Positions 7,106-14,507 of a DNA stretch of 22,077 nucleotides are shown in pieces. The DNA is taken from the NCBI GenBank assembly GCA_030450335.1, contig JAKDIS010000033.1, positions 1 to 22,077 of the forward strand. Reading direction: 5' to 3'. Numbering within the stretch: position 1 is the first letter of the stretch; each line of letters opens with the position of its first letter. A program made the position numbers and the translations under genes. The notes below the pieces were generated by a model. The model was not told where the DNA came from, did no database searches, and worked only from the letters and a program-made list of their open reading frames with translations. The DNA comes from Corynebacterium sp. (GTDB taxonomy: Bacteria > Actinomycetota > Actinomycetes > Mycobacteriales > Mycobacteriaceae).

Positions 7106-8508
7106 TGGACATGCAGGAGTTGGCCGACGCCCCGCTGGAGCAGGCGGCCGCCACCGCCCGGCAGTGGGCCACGGCGTCCGGGCAGATGCGCGAGGCAGCT
7201 GGCGCGGTGCGCGGGCACGGCCGGTTGCCGGGCTGGTCGGGTGGTGCGGCCGAGGCGATGGGCCACCGTATCGACAGTTGCGCCAACCGGGTCCTGGCGT
7301 CCTGCATCGCCGCGCACTGGGTGGGGGTCGTGCTGGGCCACCACGCCACCCTGCTCGCCGCGGCGCGCAATCAGGCCGCGCCCGTGCTGGGGATGGCGCG
7401 AACCTTCCGGATGCGCGTTTCGGCGGACGGCACAGTAACCCCGCCGGCGCCCTTACCTCCGCTACTCACTCTGGCCGCGGCGTGGTCGATGGTCCTGCAC
7501 GCCTGCCGGATGCTCACCGACGCCCTGGACACCGCGACCGCCGCCGTCGTCGAGGCGGCGAGCGCAGTGGGTCAGGCCCCGACAGTCACGGCGGTGGACC
7601 GTACGGCGCTGGACGCCGCGACGGTGGCCGAACTCGTCGACCCGGCCGCCGCGCAGGCCGCCGCCGCGGCGGTGACCATGCCCTCCGGCCTGGCCGTCCC
7701 GCTGGACGCCGCCACCGAGGACTCCCTGCGTCAGGCGGTCGGCGCCGCGCGCCGGGAGCTGGCCTTACGCGGCCTGGACCCGGACGCCGTCGGGGTCACG
7801 GTGCAGGAACTCGACGGGCAGCCGGTGGTCGTCGTCGGCGACCTGCACACCGCACCGAAGGTCACCACGCTGGTCAGCGGCGTCGGATCGTCCGGCGACG
7901 GGGCACTGCCGGGTTCCGCGGGGAACGCCGGACGCATCGGCGGCACAGGCCACGCCGTCGTCGCCTGGCACGGCTACCGGGCGCCGGCGGACCTGGGGCA
8001 GGGACTGAACCCGTCCTACGCCGGGGTCGGTGCACCAGCACTGCGTGGGGCGCAGTCGGCGCTGCGCGAACGCTCCGCCGACGGTGCCGAGCTGCAGGTC
8101 GTGGCGCACAGCTACGGCACCACCCTGCTCGGCGCGGCGGCACGCGACCCGTCCACCCCACTGGATGCCGACACCATCCACCTGCTCGGCAGCCCCGGCA
8201 CCGGGGTCCGCGACACCGGGGAGCTGCACGTCGACGCCCTGGACGGGCACGCCGAGGTCCACGCCTGGCGCGCGCCGGGAGACCTGATCGGGGCGACGAC
8301 GGGCGCCAACGGCGGGGTGCACGGCCGCGACCCGACGTCCGCGGGGTTCGGGGCGGACACCGTCAACGGTGCACCGGCGGGGCAGCAGGACGGGTGGGCC
8401 GGACGTATCCTGGGCCGCATGACCGACGGTTACCTGTGGACGCAGGGCGAGTGGGACTCGCACAGCAGCTACCTCGCCGACGACCTCGTGCTGGAGCAGG
8501 TCCGGTAG
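7105..8508 (+). CDS. WXG-headed DUF1023 alpha/beta hydrolase
   Basis: This 467-residue protein starts with a helical region of about 100 residues carrying W44-S45-G46, like the WXG turn of type VII substrates. An Ala-rich helical middle follows, then a C-terminal alpha/beta hydrolase of the DUF1023 type (PF06259). The visible triad is Ser336 (VVAHSYGTT), Asp393 (RAPGDLIG) and His453 (WDSHSSYL); the segment LLGSPGTGV after the nucleophile is typical of DUF1023. The family is predicted to be esterase or lipase-like with no general substrate assigned. The ATG at 7105 overlaps the upstream stop; ATG 7111 is an alternative. There is no signal peptide, so export would need a type VII system, and no EccC/EccD-like gene is in the window. 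It ends directly against the next start codon (TAGATG). Confidence 0.9.
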   Translation: MDMQELADAPLEQAAATARQWATASGQMREAAGAVRGHGRLPGWSGGAAEAMGHRIDSCANRVLASCIAAHWVGVVLGHHATLLAAARNQAAPVLGMARTFRMRVSADGTVTPPAPLPPLLTLAAAWSMVLHACRMLTDALDTATAAVVEAASAVGQAPTVTAVDRTALDAATVAELVDPAAAQAAAAAVTMPSGLAVPLDAATEDSLRQAVGAARRELALRGLDPDAVGVTVQELDGQPVVVVGDLHTAPKVTTLVSGVGSSGDGALPGSAGNAGRIGGTGHAVVAWHGYRAPADLGQGLNPSYAGVGAPALRGAQSALRERSADGAELQVVAHSYGTTLLGAAARDPSTPLDADTIHLLGSPGTGVRDTGELHVDALDGHAEVHAWRAPGDLIGATTGANGGVHGRDPTSAGFGADTVNGAPAGQQDGWAGRILGRMTDGYLWTQGEWDSHSSYLADDLVLEQVR

Positions 8509-9723
8509 ATGGGCGCGGACGCGGGACCACCGGTGGAGAGCTACGAGGTGGTCGTCCTCGGTGCGGGGCAGGCCGGGCTCGCCGCCGCCCACGCCCTGGT
8601 CCGCAAGGGCTACACCCCCGGCGGGGACCTGCTCGTGCTCGACGGCAACGACGGGCCCGGCGGTGCGTGGCGTCACCGGTGGGACTCGTTGACGTTGGGC
8701 CGCGCCCACGGTATCGCCGACCTGCCGGGCATGCCGATGCCACGACCGGACGAGGGTGTGCCGGCGTCCTCCCTGGTCGCCGACTACTACGGCAACTACG
8801 AGGAGGCCTTCGACCTGAGGGTGCGGCGCCCGGCGCGGGTCATCCGTGTCGAGGACGAGGAGGGCGGTGAGGGTGGTGAAAGTGGCCCGCTGACCTTGAC
8901 CGTGGTGCTGGACGGGCGGTGCACCCGCATCACCACCCGCCTGCTCATCAACGCCACCGGCACGTGGACTCACCCCTACATCCCCTACGTCCCCGGCATC
9001 GAGCGTTTCGCCGGACGGCAGCTGCACACCGCGGACTACCATCGTCGCGAGGACTTCGCCGGCGAGAAGGTGCTGGTCGTCGGCGGTGGGCTCAGTGCGG
9101 TGCAGTTCCTGCTGGAACTCGCGCCGGGATCCGGTAGCGCCGGCAGTGCGCTGTCGACGGTGTGGGCCACGCGCCGTCCGCCGAACTTCGTGGACTACAC
9201 CTTCGACAACTCGAAGGCCTCCTGGGGCCGGGACGTGGAACGTCACGTGCGCGAGGACACCGAGCACGGGCGGCGTCCGGCCTCGGTGGTGGCCAACACC
9301 GGTATCCCGGCGTTGCCCGAGTACCTGGCGGGTGTGGCAGACGGGACGCTGGTCTCCCGCGGCATGTTCACCCGCATCAACGAGCACTCGGTGACCTTCG
9401 GTGGTGCTGGTGGCGCAGACGGTGGCGGCAGTGAAGGCACGGCCGGCCTGGTCCAGCCGGACAGTTGGAGTCCCTTCCCCGACGGGCACGAGGAGGCGGT
9501 GGACGTGATCTTCTGGAACACCGGTTTCCGCCCGGCGTTGACCCATCTCGCCCCACTGCACCTGCGCGAACCCGGCGGTGGGATCACCGTGACCAACGAG
9601 GTGGAGGTGGTGCGCGACGACCGGGTGCTGCTCGCCGGCTACGGGTCGACGGCCTCGACGGTAGGCGCGAACCGTGCCGGGCGTCTCGCCGGGCAGGTCG
9701 CCGCGCGGCGCCTGGCGGGGTAG
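8509..9723 (+). CDS. FAD-dependent NAD(P)H monooxygenase-like oxidoreductase
   Basis: This 404-residue protein has the two-dinucleotide-domain layout of flavin-containing and Baeyer-Villiger type monooxygenases. The FAD Rossmann motif is VVVLGAGQAGLAAA (Gly18, Gly20, Gly23). LINATGTW marks the return to the FAD domain, and VVGGGLSAVQ (Gly192-194) is the NADPH-binding motif. A late segment, VIFWNTGFRP, followed by a C-terminal LLAGYGSTAST, completes the fold. Two Gly/Ser/Glu-rich insertions, near residues 119-125 and 303-312, look like variable loops. ATG 8509 follows the TAG of the DUF1023 gene with no gap, so translation is probably coupled. The substrate is unknown; oxygenation of a sulfur, nitrogen or ketone centre is typical. 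The joint transcription with type VII-like genes is unusual. Confidence 0.92.
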   Translation: MGADAGPPVESYEVVVLGAGQAGLAAAHALVRKGYTPGGDLLVLDGNDGPGGAWRHRWDSLTLGRAHGIADLPGMPMPRPDEGVPASSLVADYYGNYEEAFDLRVRRPARVIRVEDEEGGEGGESGPLTLTVVLDGRCTRITTRLLINATGTWTHPYIPYVPGIERFAGRQLHTADYHRREDFAGEKVLVVGGGLSAVQFLLELAPGSGSAGSALSTVWATRRPPNFVDYTFDNSKASWGRDVERHVREDTEHGRRPASVVANTGIPALPEYLAGVADGTLVSRGMFTRINEHSVTFGGAGGADGGGSEGTAGLVQPDSWSPFPDGHEEAVDVIFWNTGFRPALTHLAPLHLREPGGGITVTNEVEVVRDDRVLLAGYGSTASTVGANRAGRLAGQVAARRLAG

Positions 9724-9733
9724 GCGCCGACCC

Positions 9734-9763
9734 TTGCACCGTCCGCACCCGCAGGCATATAGT
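9734..9763 (+). promoter_or_regulatory. Promoter of the luciferase-like monooxygenase gene
   Basis: TTGCAC (9734-9739) and TATAGT (9758-9763) are separated by 18 bp. The gene has its own ribosome binding site, AGGAGA (9790-9795), before ATG 9800. The -10 box overlaps a palindromic operator, which fits repression. Confidence 0.7.
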
Positions 9764-9777
9764 TGACGTGTCAACTA
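9760..9777. promoter_or_regulatory. RosR-type MarR-family operator
   Basis: TAGTTGACGTGTCAACTA is an 18-bp inverted repeat with perfect 8-bp arms and a 2-bp centre, overlapping the -10 box and the presumed start site. It matches 17 of 18 positions of the consensus I recall for C. glutamicum RosR (TTGTTGAYRYRTCAACWA), a peroxide-sensitive MarR-type repressor whose targets include monooxygenases. The palindrome is directly visible; the regulator's identity is inferred. Confidence 0.75.
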
Positions 9778-9799
9778 CTTCCCTCCTCCAGGAGACACC

Positions 9800-10882
9800 A
9801 TGAAGGCATTCGGCATCCTCAGCTTCGGCCACTACGACCTCGCCGCGTCCGGGGCGTCCACCCCGGGCCGCGGCATGCCCGGCGCGAAGGAGAACATCCG
9901 CAACGCCGTGGACATCGCCGTCGGCGCCGACGAGATCGGTGTCAACGGCGCGTACTGGCGGGTGCACCACTTCGCCCCGCAGCACGCCGCCCCGATGCCG
10001 ATCCTCTCCGCCGCGGCCGCCCGCACCAGCCGCATCGAGGTCGGCACCGGCGTGATCGACCTACGCTACGAGAACCCGTTGCACCTGGCCGAGGAAGCCG
10101 CCCAGCTCGACCTCCTCGCCGACGGACGGGTCGCCCTCGGCGTCTCCCGGGGATCACCCGAACCCGTCGACCGTGGCTACGCCGAGTTCGGCTACGTCCC
10201 CGAGCCGGACGACCCCAAGGGGGCGGCCATGGCACGGCAGAAGTTCGACCGTTTCATGTCCGCCGTGGACGGTGAAGGCATCGCCACCTCACTCCCCCTC
10301 GACGAGCAGTACCCACGCATGTACCAGCCGAACGTGCAGGTCCCGGTGATGCCGAACTCCCCGACGCTGCGCCGGCACGTCTGGTGGGGTGCGGGCTCAC
10401 GCGACACCGCGGTGTGGGCCGCACAGCAGGGTGTGAACCTCATGAGCTCCACGCTGCTCACCGAGGCCAACGGCGAGGAGTTCGCCGACCTGCAGGCCGA
10501 CCAGCTGCGACTGTTCCGCACCGCGTGGAAGGAGGCCGGCCACACCTGGACGCCGCGGACCTCGGTGTCCCGATCGATCTTCCCGATCCTCTCGGAGACC
10601 GACCGGCGCATGTTCGGTTCCGGCGACTCCGGAGGCGTGGGGTACATCGACGACAGCACCGCCACCTTCGGACGCACCTACGCCGACGAGCCCGACAAAC
10701 TGGTCGAGGCGTTGAAGAACGACGCCGCGGTGATGGAGGCCGACACCCTGATGCTCACCATCCCCAGCCAGCTGGGCGTGGACGCCAACCTGCGGATCCT
10801 CTCCGCCTTCGCCGAGCACGTCGCCCCGGAACTCGGCTGGCAGCCCAACACCGCCGGCCCGGTCACCGGCTACCCGCTCTGA
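9800..10882 (+). CDS. Luciferase-like (LLM class) flavin-dependent monooxygenase
   Basis: This 360-residue protein has the bacterial luciferase-like TIM barrel that uses reduced FMN or F420. The start MKAFGILSFGHYD is typical. ADEIGVNGAYWRVHHFAP follows, the family's region in which an aldehyde-type substrate and flavin are held, and then RIEVGTGVIDLRYENPLHLAEEAAQLDLLADGRV, quoted here only as a landmark at residues ~77-110, with ALGVSRGSPEP after it. ATG 9800 is supported by AGGAGA 4 nt upstream. The gene is monocistronic, with a RosR-type operator on its promoter, so induction under oxidative stress is likely. Its 3' end overlaps the convergent acetyltransferase gene by 13 bp. The substrate is unknown. 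Confidence 0.94.
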   Translation: MKAFGILSFGHYDLAASGASTPGRGMPGAKENIRNAVDIAVGADEIGVNGAYWRVHHFAPQHAAPMPILSAAAARTSRIEVGTGVIDLRYENPLHLAEEAAQLDLLADGRVALGVSRGSPEPVDRGYAEFGYVPEPDDPKGAAMARQKFDRFMSAVDGEGIATSLPLDEQYPRMYQPNVQVPVMPNSPTLRRHVWWGAGSRDTAVWAAQQGVNLMSSTLLTEANGEEFADLQADQLRLFRTAWKEAGHTWTPRTSVSRSIFPILSETDRRMFGSGDSGGVGYIDDSTATFGRTYADEPDKLVEALKNDAAVMEADTLMLTIPSQLGVDANLRILSAFAEHVAPELGWQPNTAGPVTGYPL

Positions 10883-11373
10883 GCCGACCGCGATAGGTGA
10901 CTCCCGGTGACCTCGACCGTCATGAAGACGCTGTTCGCGTCCTCGCCGTAGTCACCGAACGGGGCACACTCCAGGAACCCCGACCTGCGGTAGAGCCTTC
11001 GGGCCGGTGCGAAGAAGTCCCCGCTCCCGGTCTCCAACGACACCCGCCCCACGCCTCTCCGTCCTGCATCAGCGAGCGCATGTCCAAGCAGCTTGGCGGC
11101 GATCCCCTCACCGCGCCGGGCGGGATCGGTCCGCATGCTCTTGAGCTCCTCATGGCCCACGCCCACCGGCGCAAGCGCCACCGAGCCGACCACACCATGA
11201 CCACGGTCGTCGCTGACGGCGACCCACACCCTCACCCCGGGAGCCTTCAGTTCAGCCAGACCCAGCGCATGCTGACTCTCGACAGGAGCTGTCGGAGCCA
11301 GATCCCGCAGGTGTTCACCGATGAATTGCACGACACGTGGGTCGTCGAGGTCCGCCGCGGAGATGCTGTACAC
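10870..11373 (-). CDS. GNAT-family N-acetyltransferase
   Basis: This is a cytoplasmic acetyl-CoA-dependent acetyltransferase of 167 residues. The acetyl-CoA loop is the R-R-G-E-G-I-A segment of MRTDPARRGEGIAAKLL; downstream, SLETGSGDFFAPARRLYRRS and GFLECAPFGDY form the C-terminal half of the fold. The pattern recalls the YsnE-like branch, with modest certainty. The frame is open 204 nt further upstream, but that part is low-complexity. GTG 11373 is preferred because TATCGT (11386-11381, minus strand) ends 7 nt before it and the fold begins there, giving a leaderless transcript. It is divergent from a second GNAT gene and overlaps the monooxygenase 3' end. The acceptor substrate is unknown. 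Confidence 0.88.
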   Translation of the reverse strand: MYSISAADLDDPRVVQFIGEHLRDLAPTAPVESQHALGLAELKAPGVRVWVAVSDDRGHGVVGSVALAPVGVGHEELKSMRTDPARRGEGIAAKLLGHALADAGRRGVGRVSLETGSGDFFAPARRLYRRSGFLECAPFGDYGEDANSVFMTVEVTGSHLSRSAQSG

Positions 11374-11380
11374 CGGGCCG

Positions 11381-11386
11381 ACGATA
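11381..11386 (-). promoter_or_regulatory. -10 box of the minus-strand GNAT gene, leaderless
   Basis: On the minus strand TATCGT stands 7 nt before the GTG start at 11373, with no Shine-Dalgarno sequence. It helps reject the longer upstream reading frame. Confidence 0.55.
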
Positions 11387-11436
11387 CCTCCACGCCCCTG
11401 TACTCCACACCGAGCACAGCATCCCCCCCGGTCCCG

Positions 11437-11442
11437 TAGGAT
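11437..11442 (+). promoter_or_regulatory. Candidate -10 box of the plus-strand GNAT gene
   Basis: TAGGAT lies 30 nt before ATG 11473. The leader that follows holds GGAG (11462-11465) 7 nt before the start, so this gene, unlike its divergent neighbour, uses a normal ribosome binding site. No convincing -35 element is seen. Confidence 0.45.
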
Positions 11443-11472
11443 CACGATCACCCCAAGGACTGGAGTCACGGT

Positions 11473-11949
11473 ATGCCGAAGACAACCACGTACACGATCA
11501 CCGCGCTGGGCGACGCCGACGCCGGGGAAGTCATGACCCTCCAGCGCGCCGTCTACGTCACAGAGGCTCGGGCACACCAGGATCTCGACCTGCCACCACT
11601 GACCCAGACCCTCGACGAGCTACGCACCGAACTGGCCGCCCCGGACGTCGCCGCACTCGGCGTCCGGTACAACGGACGCCTGATCGGAGCTGTGCGACTT
11701 CGTCGGATCGGTTCCACCGTTGAGTTGGGACGCCTGACCGTGGTTCCTGACATGCAGGGAAAGGGGGTCGGGAGCTTCCTGCTCGACGAGGCAGAGACGG
11801 CGTTCCCCCACGCCCTGGAGATGCGGCTCTTCACCGGCGAACACTCGACGGCAAACATCCGCCTGTACGAGCGCAGCGGGTACGTCGAGACGGCTCGCAC
11901 GCTTGTCGGGGACTATTCACTCATCCACCTCTCCAAGAGGCTCTCCTAG
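11473..11949 (+). CDS. GNAT-family N-acetyltransferase
   Basis: This 158-residue acetyltransferase shows the full GNAT order. An N-terminal helical segment with TLQRAVYVTEARAHQD is followed by central strands (ALGVRYNGRLIGAVRL, then VELGRLTVVPDMQG). The acetyl-CoA loop is Q-G-K-G-V-G, and the C-terminal half carries NIRLYERSGYVE, where the Tyr of RLYERSGY is at the usual general-acid position. The length is typical. ATG 11473 has GGAG 7 nt upstream. It is not closely similar to the divergent GNAT at 10870-11373, so a recent duplication is unlikely. Directly after the stop lies a 10-bp tandem repeat. The substrate (amine, antibiotic or protein N-terminus) cannot be told. Confidence 0.92.
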   Translation: MPKTTTYTITALGDADAGEVMTLQRAVYVTEARAHQDLDLPPLTQTLDELRTELAAPDVAALGVRYNGRLIGAVRLRRIGSTVELGRLTVVPDMQGKGVGSFLLDEAETAFPHALEMRLFTGEHSTANIRLYERSGYVETARTLVGDYSLIHLSKRLS

Positions 11950-11950
11950 C

Positions 11951-12010
11951 TTTCCGGTGCTTTCCGGTGCTTTCCGGTGCCTTCCGGTGCCTTCCGGTAC
12001 CTTCCAGCCT
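11951..12010 (+). repeat. 10-bp tandem repeat, about 5.5 copies
   Basis: Units of (T/C)TTCCGGTGC run head to tail: three copies start with T (11951-11980), one with C (11981-11990), one ends in TAC instead of TGC (11991-12000), and a decayed copy follows (12001-12010). The array begins 1 nt after the GNAT stop and ends 26 nt before the exodeoxyribonuclease -10 box. The period is close to one helical turn. Confidence 0.9.
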
Positions 12011-12036
12011 CTCGAGAGCTCCCGGCCCACGGGAGG

Positions 12037-12042
12037 TAACCT
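12037..12042 (+). promoter_or_regulatory. -10 box of the exodeoxyribonuclease III gene, leaderless
   Basis: TAACCT ends 6 nt before ATG 12049. GGGAGG (12031-12036) is too far from the start to serve as a ribosome binding site, so a leaderless transcript is the better reading. Confidence 0.5.
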
Positions 12043-12048
12043 CAGGGA

Positions 12049-12975
12049 ATGCTGCGCATCGCGACCGCCAACGTCAACGGCATCCGCGCCACCCACCGAC
12101 GTGGTTTCGGCGACTGGTTGGCCGGACGCGACTGCGACGTCGTCGCCCTCCAGGAGGTCCGCGCCCAGGCCGACAAAGTGCCGGACGCCGCCTTCGGCGA
12201 CTACCACGTCGCCCTGGAGACCGGCTCCATCGCAGGACGCAACGGCGTCGCCGTACTCACCCGCCGCCCGCCGGTGGCCGTTCGCACGTGGAGCGGTTCG
12301 GCACTGCGCGGCACCCCGCACTGCACTGCCGCTGACCTCCGGGACATCCCCGCGGACGACCGGGTGCCGCTGGCGAGGAAGCTACGGCCCTTCACCACCC
12401 AGGGCCGCTACATCGAGGTCGATCTCGCCGATGCCCCGGTCACCATCGCGTGCCTCTACCTGCCCAAAGGTGGGCTCCCTGCGGAGCTGCAACGCCCCGG
12501 GCGAATGCGTGAGGCACCGGACGGCGGTGCCCGCGACGACCGGAAGATGGGGTTCCTGGCGGGGTTCGCCCGCTACCTCACACTCACCCGGCGCGCCGCG
12601 ATGGCCGACGGCAGGGAGTTCCTGCTGATGGGTGACCTCAACATCGCGCACACCAGGCAGGACCTCGCGGCGTGGCGTCGGAACCAGCAGAACGACGGTT
12701 TCCTCCCGGAGGAACGCGAGTGGTTCGGCCAACAGCTCTCGGCCCGCACACTGGTGGACGTCGTCCGCCGGTTGCACCCGGACGAGGACGGCCCGTACTC
12801 GTGGTGGTCGTGGGCCGGCCAGTCCTTCGCGAAGGATGCGGGATGGCGCCTCGACTACCACCTGGCGTCGCCGCGCCTGGCCCGCGCCGCGGTCACCACG
12901 CAGGTCGACCGTGACTTCCGCGGGGTCCGGCTCTCCGACCACTCACCGGTGGTCGTGGACTACGACCTGGGGTGA
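12049..12975 (+). CDS. xth: Exodeoxyribonuclease III (AP endonuclease family)
   Basis: This 308-residue DNA repair enzyme is of the ExoIII/APE1 family, which cuts DNA at abasic sites and removes 3' blocking groups. Visible motifs are ATANVNGIR at the start, ALQEVR with the metal-binding Glu36, the central MGDLNIAHT carrying the catalytic Asp and Asn, WRLDYHLAS near the C-terminus, and the final SDHSPVVVDY with the Asp-His pair. All key residues are present, so the enzyme should be active. The length is slightly above E. coli XthA (268) because of a loop near residues 95-125. ATG 12049 is the natural N-terminus of the fold and follows a -10 box by 6 nt. The gene is probably monocistronic. Confidence 0.95.
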   Translation: MLRIATANVNGIRATHRRGFGDWLAGRDCDVVALQEVRAQADKVPDAAFGDYHVALETGSIAGRNGVAVLTRRPPVAVRTWSGSALRGTPHCTAADLRDIPADDRVPLARKLRPFTTQGRYIEVDLADAPVTIACLYLPKGGLPAELQRPGRMREAPDGGARDDRKMGFLAGFARYLTLTRRAAMADGREFLLMGDLNIAHTRQDLAAWRRNQQNDGFLPEEREWFGQQLSARTLVDVVRRLHPDEDGPYSWWSWAGQSFAKDAGWRLDYHLASPRLARAAVTTQVDRDFRGVRLSDHSPVVVDYDLG

Positions 12976-13030
12976 TCCCGGTCAACAAGTGTCGCTATGA
13001 GTCAGCTCCGTCCATGTCCGTGCTCTCGGG

Positions 13031-13036
13031 TAGAAC
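13031..13036 (+). promoter_or_regulatory. Possible -10 box of the prolyl aminopeptidase gene
   Basis: TAGAAC stands 8 nt before ATG 13045. It lacks the final T of TAnnnT, so support is weak. GAGGG (13039-13043) lies only 1 nt from the ATG, too close for a normal ribosome binding site. Confidence 0.3.
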
Positions 13037-13044
13037 TTGAGGGC

Positions 13045-14424
13045 ATGAACTCCCCCGCCTCCTCCGGTACCGACCTGCACACGACCTCCACCCGGCGTCA
13101 CGGGCACACCGTGCGCGAGCACGTGCTCACCGCACCGCTCGTCCACGGCGGTACCGACCCCCGCACCATCGACATCTACGCCCGCGAGTACGTCCCGGAC
13201 GGCGGTGAGGACCGCCCCGCCCTGCTCTTCCTGCAGGGCGGCCCCGGCCACGGCTCGCCGCGCCCTGTCGCCAACGGGGACGGAGGCGTGCTGTCCGGCT
13301 GGCTCGGCGAGGCGCTCAAGAACTACCGGGTGATCCTGTTCGACCAGCGCGGCACCGGCCGCTCCACCCCGGTCGACGTCGCCGCACCCGAAGCCCTCGG
13401 CCCCACACCCCACGACCAGGCCGAATACCTCACCCACCTGCGCGCCGACAGCATCGTGGAGGACGCCGAACTGCTACGCCACGCCCTCGGCGAGCAGCCG
13501 TGGACACTGCTCGGGCAGTCCTTCGGCGGTTTCTGCATCACCACCTACCTCTCCTTCCGCCCCGAGGGCGTCCGCGAGGCGTTCTTCACCGGCGGCCTGC
13601 CGGGCTACGTCGGTGCCCCGCACACCAGCGTCGACGACATCTACCGGGCGACCTTCGCCAAGACCGCCGTGCGCAACGAGCGTTTCTACGAGCGCTTCCC
13701 CTGGGCCGCCGACCGTGTCGCCGAGATCTGCCGGCACCTGGACGACACGGAGGAGACGCTGCCCACCGGGGAACGTCTGACGTCCCGCCGTTTCCGCACC
13801 GTGGGCATGAACCTGGGCCGCACCGGTGGCTTCGACATGCTCGCATACCTGCTGGAGGACCCCTTCCGCGCGGTGCCCGGCGGCCCGGGCATCGCGGGAC
13901 GTCGCCGGCTGCGCACCCCCTTCCTCACCGAACTCGCCGGTCACCTCTCCGTGTCGGACGCACCGCTGTACGCGGTGGTCCACGAGACGATCTACGGCAT
14001 CGACACCGCGACGAACTGGGCCGCCGACCGCATCCGCGAGGAGGTCCCCGGCTTCGCCGAGAACGCAGGACGCACCGACGGTGACACCGACGCTCCGCTC
14101 TACCTCACCGCGGAGCACTTCTTCCCCTGGCAGTTCGACGAGGACCCCGCGCTGCGCCCGTGGAAGGCCGTCGCCGACCTGCTCGCCGCGAAGGACGACT
14201 GGACGCCCCTGTACGACGCCGCGCAGCTGCGCCGCACCGAGGTCCCGACCGCCGCCGCGGTGTACCTCGACGACATCTTCGTCCCCTTCGAACTGTCCAT
14301 GGAGACCGCCGCCACGATCCGTGGCCTGCGCCCCCACGTGACCAACCGGTGGGAGCACAACGGGATCAGCCAGGACGGTGCCGCCATCCTGCGCCACCTG
14401 CGTGCGCTGACCAGCGACCACTGA
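13045..14424 (+). CDS. Prolyl aminopeptidase-like S33 hydrolase (large type)
   Basis: This 459-residue alpha/beta hydrolase resembles the large prolyl aminopeptidases of the Aeromonas sobria type (about 425 residues), which release N-terminal proline from peptides. LLFLQGGPGHGSPRP forms the oxyanion region, with Gln where the classic motif HGGPG has His. FDQRGTGRSTPVD follows. The triad is Ser159 (LLGQSFGGFC), an Asp of the pair 409/410 (VYLDDIFVPFE) and His438 (NRWEHNGIS). The frame is open to an ATG at 12997, but ATG 13045 matches the family start better and sits near a -10-like box. There is no signal peptide, so it acts in the cytoplasm, probably in peptide use. An amino acid antiporter gene follows. 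Confidence 0.92.
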   Translation: MNSPASSGTDLHTTSTRRHGHTVREHVLTAPLVHGGTDPRTIDIYAREYVPDGGEDRPALLFLQGGPGHGSPRPVANGDGGVLSGWLGEALKNYRVILFDQRGTGRSTPVDVAAPEALGPTPHDQAEYLTHLRADSIVEDAELLRHALGEQPWTLLGQSFGGFCITTYLSFRPEGVREAFFTGGLPGYVGAPHTSVDDIYRATFAKTAVRNERFYERFPWAADRVAEICRHLDDTEETLPTGERLTSRRFRTVGMNLGRTGGFDMLAYLLEDPFRAVPGGPGIAGRRRLRTPFLTELAGHLSVSDAPLYAVVHETIYGIDTATNWAADRIREEVPGFAENAGRTDGDTDAPLYLTAEHFFPWQFDEDPALRPWKAVADLLAAKDDWTPLYDAAQLRRTEVPTAAAVYLDDIFVPFELSMETAATIRGLRPHVTNRWEHNGISQDGAAILRHLRALTSDH

Positions 14425-14493
14425 CCACCTGGAGCGACGTCCCTCCCCGGCCACCACCTCGCACCGCATTCGTGTGCACCACGGCACTCGGGA

Positions 14494-14499
14494 TACTCT
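14494..14499 (+). promoter_or_regulatory. -10 box of the antiporter gene, leaderless
   Basis: TACTCT ends 8 nt before the GTG start at 14508, with only C-rich sequence between, so there is no ribosome binding site and a leaderless transcript is likely. Confidence 0.55.
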
Positions 14500-14507
14500 G
14501 ACTCCCC

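Noticed and set aside
7765..9774. 669-residue minus-strand open frame across the DUF1023 and monooxygenase genes
   Set aside because: No recognisable fold. It lies opposite two genes with clear catalytic motifs and good junctions, and it covers the 9724-9774 region with the plus-strand promoter.
11374..11577. Longer N-terminus of the minus-strand GNAT protein
   Set aside because: The extension is Cys/Gly/Arg-rich with no GNAT features and overlaps the start of the divergent GNAT gene. GTG 11373 has a -10 box 7 nt upstream.
11951..12010. CRISPR array
   Set aside because: The units are 10 bp with no spacers between them; it is a simple tandem repeat, and no cas gene is present.
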